From positions 31,700-95,699 of the forward strand of contig JADNRY010000236.1 of assembly GCA_015501585.1 (NCBI GenBank): a stretch of 64,000 nt of DNA. Direction: 5' to 3'. Under the pieces are notes generated by a model, which was not told the DNA's origin, did not search any database, and saw nothing but the letters and a program-made list of their open reading frames with translations. How positions within the stretch are numbered: the stretch's first letter is position 1; every line of letters begins with the position of its first letter. A program made the position numbers and the translations under genes. Below are positions 58,763 to 64,000 of the stretch, piece after piece. Origin of the DNA: Rhodocollybia butyracea (lineage: Eukaryota; Basidiomycota; Agaricomycetes; Agaricales; Omphalotaceae).

Positions 58763-59660
58763 ATGGCTAATGATGAGGAAATCTTATTAAAACATGTACC
58801 AAAAGATTACCATGACTTTGCCAAAGTATTTGCAGCAGGGGAGGCCAAAACCTTACCTCCACATCGACCTTATGATATTGAAGTGCACACAGAAGACAAT
58901 AAATTACCCCCCTTAGGTAAAATATATAACATGTCAGAACTTGAACTCAAGACTTTGAAGGAGTACATAGATGACATGTTAAATAAGGGATTCATCAGGG
59001 CGTCTTCTTCACCTATTGGTGCACCAGTATTGTTTGCAAAGAAAAAAGATGGTAGTCTAAGGTTGTGTGTGGACTACAATCCTTGAATAAGTTGACCAAG
59101 AAGAATAGGTATCCACTCCGATTGGAAACTTGATTGATCAATTAGGAAAGGCAAGGATATTCACCAAACTGGACTTAAGGGTAGGATACAACAACATTAG
59201 AATTGCAGAAGGTCATGAATGGAAGACTGCATTCAGAACAAGATATGGCTCATATGAGTACTTGGTAATGCCTTTTGGGCTAACCAATGCCCCCTCATAT
59301 TTTCAATATTTCATGAATGATATTTTCCATGACTTAACAGACAATTTTGTGTGGTGTATCTGGATGATATACTGATCTACTCTAAAAATGAGAAGGAACA
59401 CAACAACATGTAAGGCAGGTCCTACAAAGGTTACAGGAACAAGACCTACATGTCAAACCTGAAAAGTGTGAGTTCCACACCAAAGAAGTGGAATACTTAG
59501 GAGTAATAGTATCTCCAGAAGGAATTAGGATGGACCCAAAGAAAGTAGAAGCAGTGATGAAGTGGCCCAACCAACTACTGTGAAAGAATTACAGTCATTC
59601 TTGGGGTTTGCTTCTTTTACAGAAGATTTATAGATAATTTTTCAGGGATTGTCAAACCAA
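58763..59660 (+). pseudogene. Gypsy reverse transcriptase
   Basis: 58763-59086 has LPPHRPYDIEV, GFIRASSSPIGAPVLF and KKDGSLRLCVDY. A shift at about 59087 leads into 59130-59375 with [11 protein letters not shown] and [20 protein letters not shown] base loss before the catalytic box moves YLDD (59357-59368) into another frame. Inactive as it stands. Confidence 0.85.
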
Positions 59661-60046
59661 TGACCAAATTACTACAGAAGAATGTCAAGTGGAACTGGAA
59701 TATCGAGTGTCAGTCAGTATTTGAATTACTGAAGAAAGCATTCACCGAGGCACCAGTACTTCGACACTTTCGGACAGAATTACCAATTATTGTGGAATCT
59801 GATGCATCCGATTATGCTATAGCGTCAATTATATCTCAATATAACCCAGAAACAGGAGAATTTCACCCAATAGCATTCTTTGCCAGGGGACTAGTAGCCG
59901 CAGAATTGAACTATGATGTCTATGACAAGGAAATGTTAGCTATTGTGGAATCATTCAAACAATGGAGAGCTTACCTTGAAGGGGCCAAATACAAGGTAGA
60001 AGTATTCACAGACCACAATAAACCTACAGTGGTTTACTACAACTAA
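59660..60046 (+). pseudogene. Gypsy RNase H
   Basis: VESDASDYAIASIISQ, HPIAFFARGL, YDKEMLAIVESFKQWR and FTDHNKP follow the gypsy RNase H pattern with its acidic residues. Open over this stretch but out of frame with RT and integrase. Confidence 0.85.
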
Positions 60047-60909
60047 GAACCTAACAAGGCGACAAGCCCGCTGGTCAGAATTCCTCTCAGGATTGATTTC
60101 CATATCAAACTACAGGCCGGGAAGACTAGGGACTAAACGGATGCACCACCACGCCGAGGGATGTTTACCCTAAGAAGGGGGGAAATAGTAGAAGCCAATA
60201 AAGGGAATCAACAAATTCTTTTGAATCCTGAACAACTATTGGCTTCCTTAATTCTCAATGACGAAGCAGACATTGCTAAAATTAGGAAATCTACACATGA
60301 TTCTTACTGGAAACGCATGGAGGAGGTAGCCAACTCCGATCACCCTGGTCCTTTTAAATCTGAAAACGGACTCCTACTCAGAGAAGGTAAAATCTATGTA
60401 CCAAAGGAGCTCAGGTTACGAATTCTCCAAACACACCATGATCATAAGCTAAGAGGGCATCCAGGAATAAAGAAAAACTCAACAAGTAATCTTGGGGACA
60501 TATTTTTGGCCAGGCTTACACAAGGATGTGAAGCGATATGTATTAGCCTGCCAGGACTGTCAAAGGGGAAAATCATCCAGGTTAAGAAAATTAGGACTAC
60601 TAAAGCCCTTACCAATAGGAGAAAGGCCTTGGAGTTCAATTTCTGTGGATCACATTGTAGAACTCCCTATGTCAGGAGGCCATGATGCAATTATGATTGT
60701 AGTATGCAGACTTACTAAACAAGCTATATTTGTACCTTGTATACCACAGATAATTCTGATGACTTGGCCAAACTATTCATTAGGGATGTATTTCAAAACA
60801 TGGACTTCCAGTGGACATAGTATCAGACAGGGGAACAATGTTTACTTCCAAACTATGGCATCACTATGTGATATACTCAGCATAAGACAGAATTTTCAAC
60901 AGCATATCA

Positions 60910-62928
60910 CACGGGGGCAAGGACCGGCGCAGTTGATTTCCCACTGCCATTAACGCAGTGGGCAACGCAGGGGGCAACGCAGTCGTTTTTTGCGATGATG
61001 TCATTCTATTGAGACGGAGTTCCGAGCCTTCCGGCTGATTGATCTTTGTTAACTCTTTGTACTATGCATCGAATTTCTGGCTTAAGAGATACAGTCCATT
61101 GTGTCTACATCTACTGTTGAACAAGCAGTGTTCAATGGACACCAGACATGACTGGGTTTTGAATGTCAGTTCCTGTAATTGCGGCCAGCGGGACTCAGGT
61201 GCCGCGTTATAGCGCCTAAATCTTTCCCACCACCAATTACCTGGTTTCTGATGTTCCTTATGTTTACCACATGAACAAGGAAGCGTACTCTCTAACTTTA
61301 GGTAACAACATATTTCTAAATACAATATGTAGCCAGGCAGAAATTTTCCCAAAAATTTACTGATTTATTCATGTCAATATATGGTTTTTTTGCCATTTCA
61401 ATCACCCAAGAGGGGATGTAGCCAGGGGGCTTCATCACTAATGTAAAATACTGCATAGTCATGTTATAGCAGTCCCTAGCACCTCAAATATACCAGATCT
61501 AGTATCAGCCAAGGTAATGAGCTTACAGTAAGTAGTATAAGTAAATGATCTCCAATGTTTGCTGTTATCATCACAATTGTGCCCCCCAGCCTTATCACAA
61601 TGTCCAAGCAATACAATAATGAGCTGCACAGAATTGAGAGTACTAGTAGTATTTTCAGCATTTGGCTGACCTACTACTACTTAGTAGTATGATATTGAGA
61701 ATTTTCAACTATCAATAGCAAGTTCTCAGATAATTAGCATGCAATGAATAGAAGTATCATAGAGTCTAGACCCAATCACCCTCTGAGACCCATAGATGGG
61801 TGCTTCTAATTTGTCCAGTGGCTCTCTGTCAAAGGAAGTGCTTCGGGCAATGGAGTCCCGCCCACTGCCTTTCGGCTTCCATGTAGGTGGGACGCGTTTC
61901 GTGTCTTGTATATTTTACCCTTCCGTGGGATTTCTGTTTTTCCCTTTCCTATTTTATTTATCCTCCCTCTTTCGTTTATCCGAGTGCCTAGATATGACTT
62001 GGCAGTTTCGTGCACTTACTTATATACAGGACACGTCGTCCTTTCACCTCAGTCGTTTGTCACGTACACTTCTGAGGGTGAGTTTATACTTTATTTATCA
62101 GCTTATGGAACCCATACTTACGTCTATCTATAGCTTAGACTTATACGTGTTTCACAGGTACATACAGTCTCAATACGAGTCGTTTGTCACGTACACTTCT
62201 GAGGCTTAGACTTATACGTGTTTCACATGCTCCCTGTTCATGCTCTTGCCAGTTTGTGCAAATGATTGCTGTGTATGCCAAGCCTTATTGCAGTGACTTC
62301 TCGGTTCTAGCCTGGTAAATGTTAGCACTATCCCTTGGAGCCAGAAGTAGGAGTGCGCTTGAACAGGCCGAACTCTGGGATCACTTACTTAGAGGCTGTT
62401 CAGCTGCCCGCGAGTGATCACTCGCGAGCACTTTTTGCCAGAGATCAATTCCCTAATAAAGTAGCTGGTCGCAAGAGTGACATGACGCCATAAATTAGCA
62501 TGGACATAGAGGACTTCCCTGGACTTCCCTGGGCTGCCGGGCAACGGCTATCCCATTCAAGAAAGGGTCGACGCCCTTTTCGATTCAGTTTTTGGCCGGC
62601 AATCACACCGCATCAAAGATTTTTCAGGGATCGCAAGAAATCTGACAATTTCAAGGGTTGCTCAAGGGAAGTCATCCCATTGTCACAAGGGTTGTCAGAG
62701 TCCCAAGAAACCAAAAAGTGCTTGCAAGTGATCACTCGCGGCAGCTGAACAGCCTCTTATAACGCTGCGGGGAAGGTCCATCAGGCATCAATCATTTACA
62801 TATTCACTTGCGGCCGGCCGGAACTCCTTTTAATAGAATGACGTCACAAAATCGACTGCGTTGCCCCTGCGTTGACCACTGCGTTAATGGCAGTGGGAAA
62901 TCAACTGCGCCGGTCCTTGCCCCCGGTG
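60910..62928. mobile_element. 2.0-kb CACTA-like non-autonomous element
   Basis: Terminal inverted repeats of about 60-75 bp starting CACGGGGGCAAGGACCGGCG and ending CGCCGGTCCTTGCCCCCGGTG, flanked by TCA on both sides (60907-60909 and 62929-62931). The CAC start and 3-bp duplication fit the CACTA group. Subterminal CACTGC / GCAGTG and CAACGCAG repeats lie at both ends. No transposase-size frame. Around 62040-62215 a segment with GTCGTTTGTCACGTACACTT is directly duplicated. Confidence 0.8.
62392..62756. mobile_element. 365-bp MITE nested in the CACTA-like element
   Basis: Ends GAGGCTGTTCAGCTGCC and GCAGCTGAACAGCCTC, each followed inward by GTGATCACTCGCG; flanked by TTA on both sides (62389-62391 and 62757-62759). 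TTA duplication fits PIF/Harbinger-type MITEs. Confidence 0.8.
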
Positions 62929-63415
62929 TCATCCCAAACTGATGGACAAACTGAAAGAACAAATCAAACACTGGAACAATACCTCAGGATGTTTGTCAAC
63001 TATGACCAAGGACGATTGGGTAGAATGGCTACCCCTTGCAGAATTTGTATTCAATAACACCCTCAGATGATTCATACACCAGTGATGCACAGATTACACC
63101 ATTTTTTGCCAATAAAGGATATCATCCACGACTCACATTGAGCCTCAAGGATGTACCAAGTCATAAGGCTCATCTGAAGGCACAAGAACTGAAACAGGTA
63201 CACGAGTATCTTAAGGAGGGAATTCAACAATCCAATAGGAATTATGAGAAGCAAGCAAATAGATCTAGAAGGGAGGAAAGTACCGAATGGAGAGTTGGTA
63301 CAAAGGTTTGGTTAAATACAAAAAATATTAGGACCAAGAGACCGTCTAAGAAGCTGGACTATAAGAAATTTGGACCGTTCCGAATTAAGGAAAGATATCC
63401 AACCATGCCTATCGA

Positions 63416-63763
63416 TTGGAGTTACCCGGAATATTAGGGAAAATTCACGATGTATTCCATGTTGATCTATTAAGTGAACAGCCTACCGAATATTTTCCCA
63501 ACAGAAAGCCAGCTCCCCAACCCCCAATAGAGATTGAAGGAGAAGAAGAATATGAGGTCAAGGAAATACTTGATTGTCAAAGGAGTAGGGGAAGGATGCT
63601 ATATCTTGTAAGGTGGGAAGGATATGGACCGGAATTTGATACATGGGAACCCATCGCGCACCTACCACGAGCACAAGAAGCAGTAGAAGAATTCCATATT
63701 CTACATCCTATAAAAACTAAACTTAAAGATCACGAATGGGAACGCGAAACGCAAACTCAATGA
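63416..63763 (+). CDS. Gypsy integrase C-terminal tail with chromodomain
   Basis: Open to a TGA at 63761-63763. Starts in the GKIHDVFHVDLL motif and continues with EYEVKEILDCQRSRGRMLYLVRWEGYG...DTWEP, a chromodomain with its aromatic cage positions (Y, W, W). Chromodomains direct integration to methylated-histone chromatin. Out of frame with the core upstream. Confidence 0.85.
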   Translation: MELPGILGKIHDVFHVDLLSEQPTEYFPNRKPAPQPPIEIEGEEEYEVKEILDCQRSRGRMLYLVRWEGYGPEFDTWEPIAHLPRAQEAVEEFHILHPIKTKLKDHEWERETQTQ

Positions 63764-64000
63764 GATCATCAATTGATTTCACATACGGATCTAGTTAGTT
63801 ACAGTTAACGGATACTCGAATTGGTATTTATACACGGTCAGAGAAAATCTCGTAAACATCAGAAGCAGAAGACTGAATGGAAACAACCGAAAGAACAGGA
63901 GAATAGGGTTGATACTGGGGGACTCGAAAATGGTAGGATACTCCAAGTTATCATCTTCGGAGACTGAAATCTCGTCATCCTCGAACCGAACACGCTTGCC

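Larger units (their letters stand above)
60161..63435 (+). pseudogene. Gypsy integrase, split by a 2-kb insertion
   Basis: 60161-60685 and 60492-60909 contain the HHCC finger (HHDHKLRGHPG ... CQDCQRGKSS) and the start of the core (SVDHIVELP). The core then breaks off at 60909 in the TAYH motif and resumes at 62932 (QTDGQTERTNQTLEQYLRMF), continuing to the C-terminal domain by 63435. Several single-base shifts occur on both sides. Confidence 0.85.
52371..64000 (+). mobile_element. Ty3/gypsy chromovirus, decayed, cut by window edge
   Basis: Order LTR, long gag region, protease, RT, RNase H, integrase, chromodomain is the standard gypsy order. Excluding the 2.0-kb insertion the internal part is about 8.5 kb. 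Almost every domain junction has a stop or frameshift, so it cannot move by itself. The 3' LTR is not reached by 64000. Confidence 0.88.

Overview
The window looks like repeat-rich nuclear DNA of a mushroom-forming basidiomycete (Agaricomycete). Evidence: class I hydrophobin genes with three short exons, an omega-type glutathione transferase family (CPYA/CPFA motif), very short spliceosomal introns (about 45-60 bp), a ten-exon fungal P450, an RNase H-bearing LINE, a chromodomain Ty3/gypsy element, gag-only Ty1/copia elements and TTAGGG-type repeats. No rRNA, tRNA or CRISPR could be supported.

Region 1 (about 1.7-23.4 kb) is a segmentally duplicated gene cluster. It holds two intact GST genes (1727-2729, 4386-5365), three GST relics, three intact hydrophobin genes (6254-6686 and 8625-9055 on minus, 19636-20078 on plus), one hydrophobin pseudogene with a 115-bp poly-C run, two broken copies of an unrecognised coding segment, and a small four-exon hypothetical gene (18463-19005). 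A solo LTR, two copies of a 1.4-kb element with 8-bp target duplications, and a smaller element inserted after the duplications.

Region 2 (24.4-38.1 kb) is mostly one LINE on the minus strand. A 15-bp target-site duplication at 24532-24546 and 38079-38093 brackets it, so the 13.5 kb between them is a single insertion later invaded by other elements: a nest with a 1.2-kb foldback element and AGGTCATGACCT satellite, a solo copia LTR, and a composite gag-only copia element. Its poly(A) end abuts degenerate TTAGGG repeats.

Region 3 (38.1-41.9 kb) is a mosaic of short inverted-repeat elements in older transposon debris, including a perfect 78-bp palindrome with a 5-bp target duplication.

Region 4 (41.9-50.5 kb) carries host genes: a minus-strand cytochrome P450 with a frameshift just after the heme cysteine, and two paralogous seven-helix membrane protein genes, one frameshifted and one intact with an inverted-repeat element in an intron.

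Region 5 (50.5-64 kb) is a decayed copia 3' end, then a long, frameshifted Ty3/gypsy chromovirus running off the right edge. Its integrase is split by a 2.0-kb CACTA-like element, which itself contains a 365-bp element flanked by TTA.
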